64,000 nucleotides of DNA, taken from Sphingobacterium bovistauri (GTDB lineage: Bacteria > Bacteroidota > Bacteroidia > Sphingobacteriales > Sphingobacteriaceae). Location: positions 104,338-168,337 of the forward strand of contig NZ_JADEYP010000005.1 in assembly GCF_020295405.1 (NCBI RefSeq), given 5' to 3'. The notes under the pieces were generated by a model. That model was not told the DNA's origin, did no database searches, and was given only the letters and a program-made list of their open reading frames with translations. Below are positions 9,393-16,897 of the stretch, piece after piece; within the stretch, counting starts at the first letter, position 1, and each line of letters begins with the position of its first letter. The position numbers and the translations under genes were made by a program.

Positions 9393-9596
9393 TTAAAAAT
9401 CAAAAAATTCTGTGTCTTCTTTTTTAGTCCAATCCTCTACCTGAATATCTGTTGGAGCATTTCCAATTATTCCTTGTGTAGAAGCAGTTGCTATAGAATT
9501 TTCAATTTCAAACAATGCAACATGCATTGTTGGAGTGAGGTATTTTTTTAATGCAATATACTCATTTCCAGTTTTTATAGTATTATTTTCTCTCAT
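9393..9596 (-). CDS. Module 1 small peptide (67 aa)
   Basis: A short, signal-less, probably cytoplasmic precursor-like protein. I chose ATG at 9596 because it aligns with the start of the module 2 paralog; a TTG 11 codons upstream (9629) is also possible. It has three parts: a variable polar N-terminus, a YLTPTMHVALFEIEN strand-like segment, and a C-terminal 38 residues (EIENSIATAST to FFDF) identical to those of the 12424 peptide. The DNA of that part differs at 8 positions, all silent. The lipoprotein gene follows 18 bp later. Short proteins of the form aromatic-x-P-x-(I/V)-x-V...E-E followed by a Ser/Thr-rich segment occur near fimbrillin-like genes in Bacteroidota; as far as I know they have no assigned function. 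Confidence 0.75.
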   Translation of the reverse strand: MRENNTIKTGNEYIALKKYLTPTMHVALFEIENSIATASTQGIIGNAPTDIQVEDWTKKEDTEFFDF

Positions 9597-9680
9597 TTTG
9601 ATATAATATTTCGCATCGTTTCTGCTCAAATTGTCAGTTTTCGTGCTTTTACTTAAAAAGATAAATTATAATAGAAAGCT

Positions 9681-9700
9681 GTTTGTGTAGCTGTAAGTTT
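9681..9700 (-). promoter_or_regulatory. Conserved leader element, module 1
   Basis: Plus-strand GTTTGTGTAGCTGTAAGTTT, lying in the leader between the -7 box and the peptide start. A close match is present at 12692-12711 in the module 2 leader, and a weaker one (GTTTGT, then TAGCT) at 50785-50801 in module 3. Confidence 0.35.
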
Positions 9701-9739
9701 ACTTTCTAGTTAAGATTTTATTCTTAACTATTGTTGGGT

Positions 9740-9747
9740 CAAAGGTA
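9740..9747 (-). promoter_or_regulatory. -7 box upstream of module 1 peptide
   Basis: TACCTTTG on the minus strand fits TAnnTTTG, 144 bp before the peptide start. No TTTG -33 box at normal spacing; the nearest is TTGA with a 24-nt gap. Confidence 0.45.
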
Positions 9748-10222
9748 TGGATGAGTTAAATCTCTCGTATTCAATTCTGCCTTTATTTTATTTAACTTGT
9801 GGCTTTACAATTACATTGATTTTTTCTTTTTGTAAAAATATTTTTTTTTGTTTTGCGTTTTTTTAAAAAAATGAGATGGCTCTTTTTGTGCTGTTGGTAG
9901 TATGTTTGTGTCGAGTATAGTGTGTTTAACGCTTGTTTTTAGAAAAGTGATTTGTCATTATTCGGGATGCTTGATTGTTATTTTTGTAAATATTTCTTTT
10001 ATAACGCAATGTTTTTTATTGATTAAGTTTCTTGAAAAAAATAAAAGGGTATATCAGCAATTGATAGGAGTTCTCATTTGCTTATGGATAAAGGAATTTT
10101 ATACATTACTATATTGGTTTGTATTGAAGATTGTTTGTTAAATATAATGGGGTTTAAGATTCAATGATTTGTTCTGATTTTAATTAGGGAGGTATTTGGT
10201 TCGCTTTAATATATTTTGTATT
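9748..10222. other. Intergenic region between modules 1 and 2
   Basis: Very AT-rich. It contains an open frame at 9902-10141 on the plus strand, but this has no recognisable similarity, promoter or start context, and I treat it as chance. Nothing else is seen. Confidence 0.4.
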
Positions 10223-10267
10223 AAAAGAAGAAGGTTCTGTTTGTTGAAAACAGAACCTTCTTCTTTT
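10223..10267 (-). terminator. Terminator after lipoprotein module 2
   Basis: 20-bp perfect inverted repeat (AAAAGAAGAAGGTTCTGTTT and its complement) with a 5-nt loop, just beyond the stop of the minus-strand lipoprotein gene. The A/T runs at the base fit either direction. Confidence 0.85.
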
Positions 10268-10284
10268 AACCTTTTTTTAAAATC

Positions 10285-12405
10285 TTATGGTCTATACCTC
10301 CATGGCGTTATACCGTTAAATTCTGCAAGTTCACCTGCCCACAGCATAATGTTTCCTGCGATGATTCCATTATATGCATAATCACTTCTTTCGTTGTAAC
10401 GAGGTCTTGGATCACTAGCAGGGGGTATGTATAGATTACCGAATAATTTTGGTATAGGTCTAGCGGTAGTAGGATTGTAATCAAAAGGGCAGGCTGTTGG
10501 TGAGACGGCTCCATCGTAAGAAATTAATCCACCATCACCTAAGAAAAAGAAGTTTTTTTCCGTATGTCTAAACATCGTAACATAAGATGCATTTGTCGCA
10601 TTAGGGAGTCTGTTAACTGCTTGACCATAGGAATATATCTCTACTTTATTAAGTGGTAATCCTGTTACTCCATGCGTTACGGAAGCGTCTTCTCCCCACA
10701 ACTTACCTCTAGCATCACCAAAAGGACCATCTAATACACGATTACCATCCGCTATGCCGTCTGTTTTGCTTAGCAATCGATACATAGCTCCGCCATCACC
10801 AAACCCATGTACTTTGATTGGGTTGTCAGCTACTAAAGGTTGATCTGTACCAAACAATTTATTTAAAAATAATGGGATAGTTGGATCATGAAATTCATTC
10901 ATCCAAATAAAGACACCGCCAGCATTTACAAATCGAAGAAGTGCATCACTAACTGTGGTTGGTAAAGATACCTGATCGTAAGCGAATATGATTATGTCGG
11001 GTCTTTTGCTAGCGTCTGATGGTTCAATTTTTGCAAGAAGAGTAGCTGCAGCTGAGTTAGCTAAAAGCCAGTTTTCTGTTTTATCATCTGTGTTAAAATT
11101 ACCACCTTTCCATACTCCTTTACTTGGAGTGGTTGGATCCCATGGAGCCATTCTTACTAGACTATTATCCAAGTTGCCGAAATTGCGAAGATCACTAATC
11201 ATTCTCCACGCAGGTCCCTCTTGAAATGAATAGGCATATGTTGTATTATTAGAAACATGAAATATACGTTTCGAAGGTAGTGTGTACGATAATCCTACTT
11301 TCGCTATTAATTCATTACCTATAGCTGGATTAGTGTAGTTAAACGTGAATTTGATGTCTCTAACAACAGGAAAATTGGCATTGGTAAAAGTTGCTAAGTT
11401 AAGGCTAGCAATTGACGGATCTACCGATTTGAATGTAACAGGAAGATCTGTAACTTGAATTTGAAACTGACTTAATACAGACGGGTCAACAGTATAGTAG
11501 CTATATTCCCAAGTGTCATTTGTAGGCGTTGTGGCATCTAATATTTGGCTAACAGGAACCGTCTGAATATTTGAAAATGTATTATCTTTAATATTAAAAG
11601 TTGCTTTTTTGAAGTTGTTTTGATCTAGAAACTGAACTTTTATACCTCTTATTTGTGCATACAACGCCAGATTTACTGCGTCAATTTTAACAGTAACTTT
11701 TGTCATCTTATGCTTAAAAAGGATTGCTATAGGATACATTTTTATGTTTCCTGTAGGGGTTCCAGTTGGTACAATTAATGTTCCTTGTGCATACAATAAG
11801 TCTTTGTCAGTGAGAGCTTCTACAGTAGGGTTTTGCAAATCAGCTATAGCGGGTAATGGCTGATCTTCATTATAAGAGTAGGCTACCCATTGAAATGAAT
11901 CTCCTTTGGTGACATCAAATTTAATAGCAGTTCCTACGGTGCCATCAAAAGTTTTCCAAACAGTAGTAGAATTATTTTTATAAATTAATATTCTGTACGT
12001 GCGACCATTAGCCATGTTCGCTGCAACGCGAGTGCTATTTGCACTTTTATTCAGTCTTTCTTTTAAAGATAGCCCGTTATCAGCGGTACTAATACCCTTG
12101 CCAATTGAGGTTTGCTCAGCAATGGCATCTACTGTAAATCCAACTTCGTTATTAAACGTTGTTGATACTTTTATGCCATCGGAATTTTCGTTTGAAATTT
12201 CCTGCATTAAATTCTTGTTAGTGCTGGCAATTCGGATTGGTTCAGGGGATTGGCTCTTTGAATCTTCGATGCCGCTAACATTAAATGTTACGGTCATTTC
12301 TCCATTTTGGGCATCAAATTCATTTTTATCTCTTGAACAACTGCCTGCAAATACAACAAAGGCGGCAAATAGAGATAGTTTTATATGTTTAAAAATATTG
12401 TTCAT
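10285..12405 (-). CDS. Module 2 lipoprotein: fimbrillin-like N-domain + GATase/ThuA-like C-domain
   Basis: 706 aa, paralog of the 7323 product. Lipoprotein signal MNNIFKHIKLSLFAAF...AGSC with Cys23; the first 11 residues match module 1 exactly. Fimbrillin-like part: VTFNVSGIEDSKS, RTYRILIYKNN, FKHKMTKVTVKID. The C-terminal domain keeps KRIFHVSN, WRMISDLRNFGNLDNSLVRM, PDIIIFAYDQ, FVNAGGVFIWMNEF, VLDGPFGDARGKLWGED, NFFFLGDGGL and the closing MLWAGELAEFNGITPWRY. Conservation is strongest in the C-terminal domain, which suggests that domain carries the shared function. The peptide gene lies 18 bp upstream. Probably exported and lipid-anchored; a glycan-binding or pilus-like role is only a guess. 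Confidence 0.75.
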   Translation of the reverse strand: MNNIFKHIKLSLFAAFVVFAGSCSRDKNEFDAQNGEMTVTFNVSGIEDSKSQSPEPIRIASTNKNLMQEISNENSDGIKVSTTFNNEVGFTVDAIAEQTSIGKGISTADNGLSLKERLNKSANSTRVAANMANGRTYRILIYKNNSTTVWKTFDGTVGTAIKFDVTKGDSFQWVAYSYNEDQPLPAIADLQNPTVEALTDKDLLYAQGTLIVPTGTPTGNIKMYPIAILFKHKMTKVTVKIDAVNLALYAQIRGIKVQFLDQNNFKKATFNIKDNTFSNIQTVPVSQILDATTPTNDTWEYSYYTVDPSVLSQFQIQVTDLPVTFKSVDPSIASLNLATFTNANFPVVRDIKFTFNYTNPAIGNELIAKVGLSYTLPSKRIFHVSNNTTYAYSFQEGPAWRMISDLRNFGNLDNSLVRMAPWDPTTPSKGVWKGGNFNTDDKTENWLLANSAAATLLAKIEPSDASKRPDIIIFAYDQVSLPTTVSDALLRFVNAGGVFIWMNEFHDPTIPLFLNKLFGTDQPLVADNPIKVHGFGDGGAMYRLLSKTDGIADGNRVLDGPFGDARGKLWGEDASVTHGVTGLPLNKVEIYSYGQAVNRLPNATNASYVTMFRHTEKNFFFLGDGGLISYDGAVSPTACPFDYNPTTARPIPKLFGNLYIPPASDPRPRYNERSDYAYNGIIAGNIMLWAGELAEFNGITPWRYRP
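11814..11885. repeat. 72-bp identical tract shared with 8798-8869
   Basis: Module 2 partner of the identical tract in module 1. Confidence 0.75.
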
Positions 12406-12423
12406 TTTGAATGATATGTGAAA

Positions 12424-12633
12424 TTAAAAATCAAAAAATTCTGTATCTTCTTTTTTAGTCCAATCTTCTACCTGGATATCAGTTGGCGCATTTCCAATTA
12501 TTCCTTGTGTTGAAGCTGTTGCTATAGAATTCTCAATTTCAAATAGTGTAACTTGAATTGTTGGCGCAAAGTATTGCTTCAATGGAATTTTTTCATTGTT
12601 CTTATTGTATCTAATCGTGTTGTTATTTTTCAT
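12424..12633 (-). CDS. Module 2 small peptide (69 aa)
   Basis: ATG start at 12633. The N-terminus (MKNNNTIRYNKNNEKIP) differs from the module 1 peptide. A YFAPTIQVTLFEIEN strand follows, then the same 38-residue C-terminus ending EFFDF. No signal peptide or membrane segment. Eight silent and no replacement differences over the shared 38 codons indicate purifying selection, so this is a real coding gene despite its size. It lies 18 bp before its lipoprotein gene. Function unknown; possibilities include a secreted precursor, a subunit or chaperone of the lipoprotein, or a regulatory peptide. Confidence 0.75.
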   Translation of the reverse strand: MKNNNTIRYNKNNEKIPLKQYFAPTIQVTLFEIENSIATASTQGIIGNAPTDIQVEDWTKKEDTEFFDF

Positions 12634-12691
12634 GTTAATATAATATTTTAATTTTAACGACTATATTGTTTGCTGATCGCTGTATAACCGA

Positions 12692-12711
12692 GTTTGTTGT
12701 AGCTGTAATTT
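12692..12711 (-). promoter_or_regulatory. Conserved leader element, module 2
   Basis: Plus-strand GTTTGTTGTAGCTGTAATTT, one indel and one substitution from the element at 9681-9700, at a similar distance below the -7 box. Confidence 0.35.
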
Positions 12712-13009
12712 GATATGTCGGTATAATACTAAATGTGGTGGCTAAATGTGTTTTACAAAGTTATATTATGATTAATTTATTTTTGTAAAATGAAATGTAT
12801 TATATTATTGAGATCGTAGTGTTTCTTTTACTTTTTGTTTTGTTAACTCAAATGGGGTTGTGGGAAAATATGTTTTGTTGTTTTTATTACTGGTAATGAT
12901 ATTTTGAGGTGCTAGTTTTTAAGACAATTAATGGGTTATATAATAGGCGATTGGTGGCAAATTCGATTGCCTTAAGGTTTTTTCTATTTCAGTTATGGAT
13001 TAAAAAGGT
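12712..13009. other. Divergent intergenic region between module 2 and pyrR
   Basis: AT-rich, about 400 bp from peptide start to pyrR start. It holds the -7 box at 12756-12763 and a possible pyrR -7 box at 13010. I see no PyrR-binding or attenuator structure and no gene. Confidence 0.4.
12756..12763 (-). promoter_or_regulatory. -7 box upstream of module 2 peptide
   Basis: TAACTTTG on the minus strand, 123 bp before the peptide start. No -33 TTTG at normal spacing, as in the other two modules. Confidence 0.45.
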
Positions 13010-13017
13010 TATTTTTG
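13010..13017 (+). promoter_or_regulatory. Possible -7 box of pyrR
   Basis: TATTTTTG fits TAnnTTTG, 16 bp before the pyrR ATG, implying a very short leader. No matching -33 box. Confidence 0.3.
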
Positions 13018-13033
13018 TACAAATAATCCTATA

Positions 13034-13579
13034 ATGAAACAATCGATTTTATTAGACGGTCCTAAGTTTCAAATTACAATCAAAAGATTGTGTCAACAAT
13101 TGATTGAAAATCACGGAGATTTCTCGAATTCAGCAATTATCGGTATTCAGCCCCGAGGTACTTTTTTGGCTAATCGTATAGCCAAGGAGCTGAAAGAGCT
13201 TTTAGGCAAAGATGTGGATGCGGGTATATTAGATATTACATTTTTTCGTGATGATTTTCGTCTGAAGGGAAATTCACCTTTACTTGCTAACAGTACACAG
13301 ATTGATTTTATTGTGGAAGGTAAGAATGTGATTTTTGTCGATGATGTGCTTTGGACTGGTCGTACTATTCGTTCAGCTATGGATGCTATCCAAGCATTTG
13401 GTCGTTCAGAGCGTATAGAGCTTTTATGTTTGGTAGACCGCCGATTCTCAAGACAGATACCTATTCAACCAGATTATATCGGTATACAAGTCGATTCTAT
13501 CGATTCTCAAAAGGTAATTGTGAGTTGGGAAGAGGTCGATGAGGAGGATAGTATCGTATTGATTACGGACAAGAAATAA
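13034..13579 (+). CDS. pyrR: PyrR-type phosphoribosyltransferase (pyr regulator / UPRTase)
   Basis: 181 aa, normal PyrR length. Type I phosphoribosyltransferase fold with the PRPP loop VIFVDDVLWTGRT at residues 99-111, N-terminal GIQPRGTFLANRIA, and the PyrR-typical hood segment DITFFRDDFRLKG. In Bacilli PyrR attenuates pyr operons; in Bacteroidota it is often retained as a phosphoribosyltransferase next to pyrB. pyrB starts 27 bp downstream on the same strand, which supports a pyrimidine role. Whether it regulates here is not shown: no anti-terminator pair is evident upstream. Confidence 0.9.
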   Translation: MKQSILLDGPKFQITIKRLCQQLIENHGDFSNSAIIGIQPRGTFLANRIAKELKELLGKDVDAGILDITFFRDDFRLKGNSPLLANSTQIDFIVEGKNVIFVDDVLWTGRTIRSAMDAIQAFGRSERIELLCLVDRRFSRQIPIQPDYIGIQVDSIDSQKVIVSWEEVDEEDSIVLITDKK

Positions 13580-13606
13580 TTTTTTCAGCGAAAATAGTAG
13601 TTAACA

Positions 13607-14545
13607 ATGCCAACAACAACAGAACAGTTAAGTACACGCCACCTATTAGGCATCAAAGACCTAACTGAGCATGACATTCAATTAATTTTAGATACAGCAG
13701 CAAATTTTAAGGATGTCTTGAATCGTCCGATCAAGAAAGTTCCTTCGCTAAGAGACATCACTATTGCCAATGTATTCTTCGAAAATTCTACCCGTACACG
13801 TCTATCTTTTGAATTAGCAGAAAAACGACTTTCAGCCGATACCATCAATTTTGCTGCTTCTTCTTCTTCGGTAAGTAAAGGGGAGACGTTGATTGATACT
13901 GTCAATAATATTTTAGCAATGAAAGTTGATATGATCGTAATGCGTCATCCATATGCGGGGGCTGGTGTGTTTTTGAGTAAGCATGTAGACGCACAAATCG
14001 TGAATGCAGGAGATGGGGCTCATGAACATCCAACACAAGCATTATTAGATTCATTTTCTATTCGGGAGAAGTATGGTGATGTAGCCGGACGTAAGGTGGC
14101 TATCATTGGTGATATTCTACACTCGCGTGTAGCTCTTTCAAATATTTTGTGTTTGCAAAAGCAAGGTGCGGAAGTAATGGTTTGCGGACCTACGACTTTA
14201 ATCCCAAAATATATCACTTCATTGGGAGTGAAGGTGGAGCATGATTTGATGAAGGCGTTGAATTGGTGTGATGTGGCAAATATGTTGCGCATTCAATTGG
14301 AGCGTCAAGATATCGCATATTTCCCATCATTACGTGAATATTCCATGCTATATGGTTTAAATAAAGAGATATTGGATTCTCTTGATAAAGAAATAACAAT
14401 TATGCACCCAGGTCCGATTAATAGAGGTGTAGAGATTACATCGGATGTGGCAGATAGCTCGCATTCTATTATTCTCGACCAAGTAGAAAATGGTGTTGCG
14501 GTGCGAATGGCGGTTTTATACTTGCTAGCAGGAAAGAGAGGTTAA
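13607..14545 (+). CDS. pyrB: Aspartate carbamoyltransferase catalytic subunit
   Basis: 312 aa. Carbamoylates aspartate, the committed step of UMP synthesis, in the cytoplasm. The carbamoyl-phosphate motif STRTRLSFE lies at residues 61-69, HPTQALLDSF near 140, and the aspartate-loop MHPGPINRGVE near 265. Length and motifs match catalytic chains. No pyrI regulatory chain gene is adjacent. The second gene of the pyrR-pyrB unit; its stop codon is inside the terminator stem. Confidence 0.97.
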   Translation: MPTTTEQLSTRHLLGIKDLTEHDIQLILDTAANFKDVLNRPIKKVPSLRDITIANVFFENSTRTRLSFELAEKRLSADTINFAASSSSVSKGETLIDTVNNILAMKVDMIVMRHPYAGAGVFLSKHVDAQIVNAGDGAHEHPTQALLDSFSIREKYGDVAGRKVAIIGDILHSRVALSNILCLQKQGAEVMVCGPTTLIPKYITSLGVKVEHDLMKALNWCDVANMLRIQLERQDIAYFPSLREYSMLYGLNKEILDSLDKEITIMHPGPINRGVEITSDVADSSHSIILDQVENGVAVRMAVLYLLAGKRG

Positions 14546-14567
14546 GGTGTTAACCTCTCTTTTTTTA
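14535..14567 (+). terminator. Terminator overlapping the pyrB stop codon
   Basis: Stem AGAGAGGTTAA / TTAACCTCTCT with a 4-nt loop and a T7 tract. The TAA stop (14543-14545) is the top of the left arm. The T-tract overlaps the end of the convergent gene. Confidence 0.85.
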
Positions 14568-16565
14568 ACCTTCTTTTTTTGGAGGGAAAAAGAATTGTAG
14601 TGGGCTAAGTAAGAATAAGGCCCATATAGCCTTACTAACTAATGCTAATTCATATAGTTTTAATTTGTGGGCACGGAAGGCTAGTATTAGCGATAGGGTA
14701 AAGCTGACAATGAAATTGACAAAACCTATTACACCTATCCCTAAAATCCCCCAAATAATCATGTCATTTGGGGCTCTCCAGTCACTTCCATACATGCCTA
14801 AAGCTAAATTGCCACTAGCAAAAGTGATATGACGTATATCAATATTTAACCCTAAGAATATTCCTATGGATCCGGTCATTCCCATGAATATACCAAACCA
14901 AATATTCGATATCACACCAGCCCATTTCTTTTTGTACCAATTCGCAATTTTTTTAGTTTTTTCTTTTCCAAATATTTTTTTTAGAATAGGGTGCTGTTCC
15001 ATGCGATAGTACAGGGAATTATATTTATCTCTGTTGGCAACACTACCAGCAATTATTCCCGAAAGAAACAAAAATAGACCCGCTATGGAAGCGTGTGCTA
15101 TTGCAGGAGAGTCTATAGGGTCTAAATCAGTAATTAATCCCCTCCATTTTGTAGATGCTATATTGTAGGAAAATAATGTGTCAATTCCCCATATTAATAA
15201 CATTGCAATCGGAAATGCAAGAATTACATTGCCTACGAATGCGATGAATTGGGATCTGAATACTTGGGAAAAGAAATTGGCAAAAGACCAATATTTGTAA
15301 TTACGTTCTTCTTTACTTTCTGTCTTTCGTTCCAAAGCACTGACGAGGGCAGAAGCGGTCATAGCTGGTTGTTTGGTCGCTAGTGTACAGCCTAGCAAAT
15401 AAATAGCGGTGAAACCTAATGCATAGTTTAAACTGTATAAGACAGCGTGTCCGAATATACTGGTGTCTGCTTTGGCCATCAGTACCTTTATGATACACAA
15501 TACTGCAACAATAGAGCCACCGCCACAGGCGGACCAAAACATATTAATGTATTCTTTTCTGGATGAGGTGATGTAATGTTCACCAGTTTGAGCTGTATGT
15601 TGGGTAATTTCATAAGCGATAGATTGGGTGCTTTCATTGATGAGCGTACTAACATCTGTTTTGTTCGAATTAATACTAATTAATTTTTTGATGAAAGCAA
15701 TGGTCTGCTCAGTTCCTTTGCTTGGATCATCAAGAATTAGGTAAGGTAAAATTTCTTTGATGCGACCTAATTGTTGACGTAAGCGCAATAAAGATTGGTT
15801 TACTTTCATAGAGATACCTAGCTTTTGTGAATTTCCAAATGCATCGTCTATATATTTGTCGCATTGCTGTAATAGAATATTTATCTGCTTATAATTTATA
15901 TCCGAGCTCTCTAGGTACGGTTGGTTTTGTGTACGAATAAATTGAATTATTCCGTCCATTTCCTGTAGTAATCCAATGAATGGATTGTCAAAGTTTCGAT
16001 ATTCAGGAGTCATCTTACTTACATCTGCTTCCATTGCACGACCAGACGCACGCTGTGTTAATACTTCAAGTCCATAGAGTATTTCAGAAATTGGATGGTT
16101 GTTGCTGTTGTCCGCATAAACATTAGCTCCGCCTAATAAATTGACTAAGCGAACAATCTGTTCGTCAGGAATGTGTTGTATCCACTGAGAATCTGTGCGT
16201 GCATAGAAAATTTGATTAAGTACAAATTCTAAAGATTCTGGAGGAGCTTGATGCGGTATGACTTTAGCTATCAGCCTTCGTTTGACCTCGTACAGAAAGT
16301 CGTTATAATTGATAATACCTACATCAGAAATGATTTGATCGAAATCTCGTTTTTTAAGCTCTAAAGACGAAATTTTTGAAATAAGTAAAGATTTATAAGT
16401 GTAGTCAAATTCCAGTAATTCAATTAGTTCAGTAATGTCTAATAATAGTGAGTTTTTGTTTTTTCTAAATATATTAACAAGCTCTATCAAAAAATCTAAA
16501 CCATCAATATGCTGATGTATAGACTTCTCAAATAATTGTGTGATTTCATGTTTTAGTTCCGTCAT
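14565..16565 (-). CDS. Gcr-like (COG4389) membrane protein
   Basis: 666 aa. The N-terminal ~330 residues are soluble and helical (MTELKHEITQLFEKSI...); several strongly hydrophobic helices follow from ~340 to 665 (e.g. GSIVAVLCIIKVLMA, LNYALGFTAIYLLGCTLA, IWFGIFMGMTGSIGIFLGLNIDIRHITFASGNLALG). This is the family catalogued as 'site-specific recombinase Gcr', but the architecture is that of an integral membrane protein and no recombinase catalytic motif is visible, so the recombinase name is probably misleading. Standalone gene, convergent with pyrB. The function is not established. Confidence 0.75.
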   Translation of the reverse strand: MTELKHEITQLFEKSIHQHIDGLDFLIELVNIFRKNKNSLLLDITELIELLEFDYTYKSLLISKISSLELKKRDFDQIISDVGIINYNDFLYEVKRRLIAKVIPHQAPPESLEFVLNQIFYARTDSQWIQHIPDEQIVRLVNLLGGANVYADNSNNHPISEILYGLEVLTQRASGRAMEADVSKMTPEYRNFDNPFIGLLQEMDGIIQFIRTQNQPYLESSDINYKQINILLQQCDKYIDDAFGNSQKLGISMKVNQSLLRLRQQLGRIKEILPYLILDDPSKGTEQTIAFIKKLISINSNKTDVSTLINESTQSIAYEITQHTAQTGEHYITSSRKEYINMFWSACGGGSIVAVLCIIKVLMAKADTSIFGHAVLYSLNYALGFTAIYLLGCTLATKQPAMTASALVSALERKTESKEERNYKYWSFANFFSQVFRSQFIAFVGNVILAFPIAMLLIWGIDTLFSYNIASTKWRGLITDLDPIDSPAIAHASIAGLFLFLSGIIAGSVANRDKYNSLYYRMEQHPILKKIFGKEKTKKIANWYKKKWAGVISNIWFGIFMGMTGSIGIFLGLNIDIRHITFASGNLALGMYGSDWRAPNDMIIWGILGIGVIGFVNFIVSFTLSLILAFRAHKLKLYELALVSKAIWALFLLSPLQFFFPPKKEG

Positions 16566-16897
16566 CTAGTCTATATGTCTGTCTATATTTTTTTGTAGCA
16601 AGGAATAAATTACACTTTTCAGTTGGAACATACAATTTTCTGTTTGTTTTTAATTTGAGTAGGGGACGGAAATTATATTTACTAATGTGAAAAAATGTTA
16701 AAATTTCAATAAATATCCCTCTTGATCGTAATATTGGCGTTATAAATGTAGTTTATCAACAGATGTTAACAACTTTTGAGGAAAACTTGATTTTGAACTA
16801 CTAATTTAGTAGACTGAAGAGTAGTGTCCGCATGTCACACTTAACAGGTACTATTCTTTTTGATTTTTAGAAATTTAGATATAAGAAATACACCATT
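16566..16897. other. Divergent intergenic region upstream of the TPR/Ton operon
   Basis: 332 bp between divergent genes, presumably holding promoters for both. The only structure I find is a short palindrome, CTACTAATTTAGTAG (16798-16812; 7-bp arms around one base). No gene. Confidence 0.4.
16798..16812. promoter_or_regulatory. Small palindrome before the TPR/Ton operon
   Basis: CTACTAA-T-TTAGTAG, a perfect 7-bp dyad, 85 bp before the first gene of the operon. A possible operator; no partner regulator is identified. Confidence 0.25.

Noticed and set aside
9902..10141. 79-codon plus-strand frame, hydrophobic
   Set aside because: Very AT-rich intergenic DNA produces hydrophobic frames by chance (many TTT/ATT codons); no promoter, homology or conserved neighbour.
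10196..10381. 61-codon plus-strand frame over the terminator
   Set aside because: Runs through the terminator hairpin and the 3' end of the lipoprotein gene on the other strand.
14565..16565. Calling the 666-aa protein a site-specific recombinase
   Set aside because: No tyrosine or serine recombinase motif; the sequence is a multi-pass membrane protein. I kept only the Gcr-like family name.
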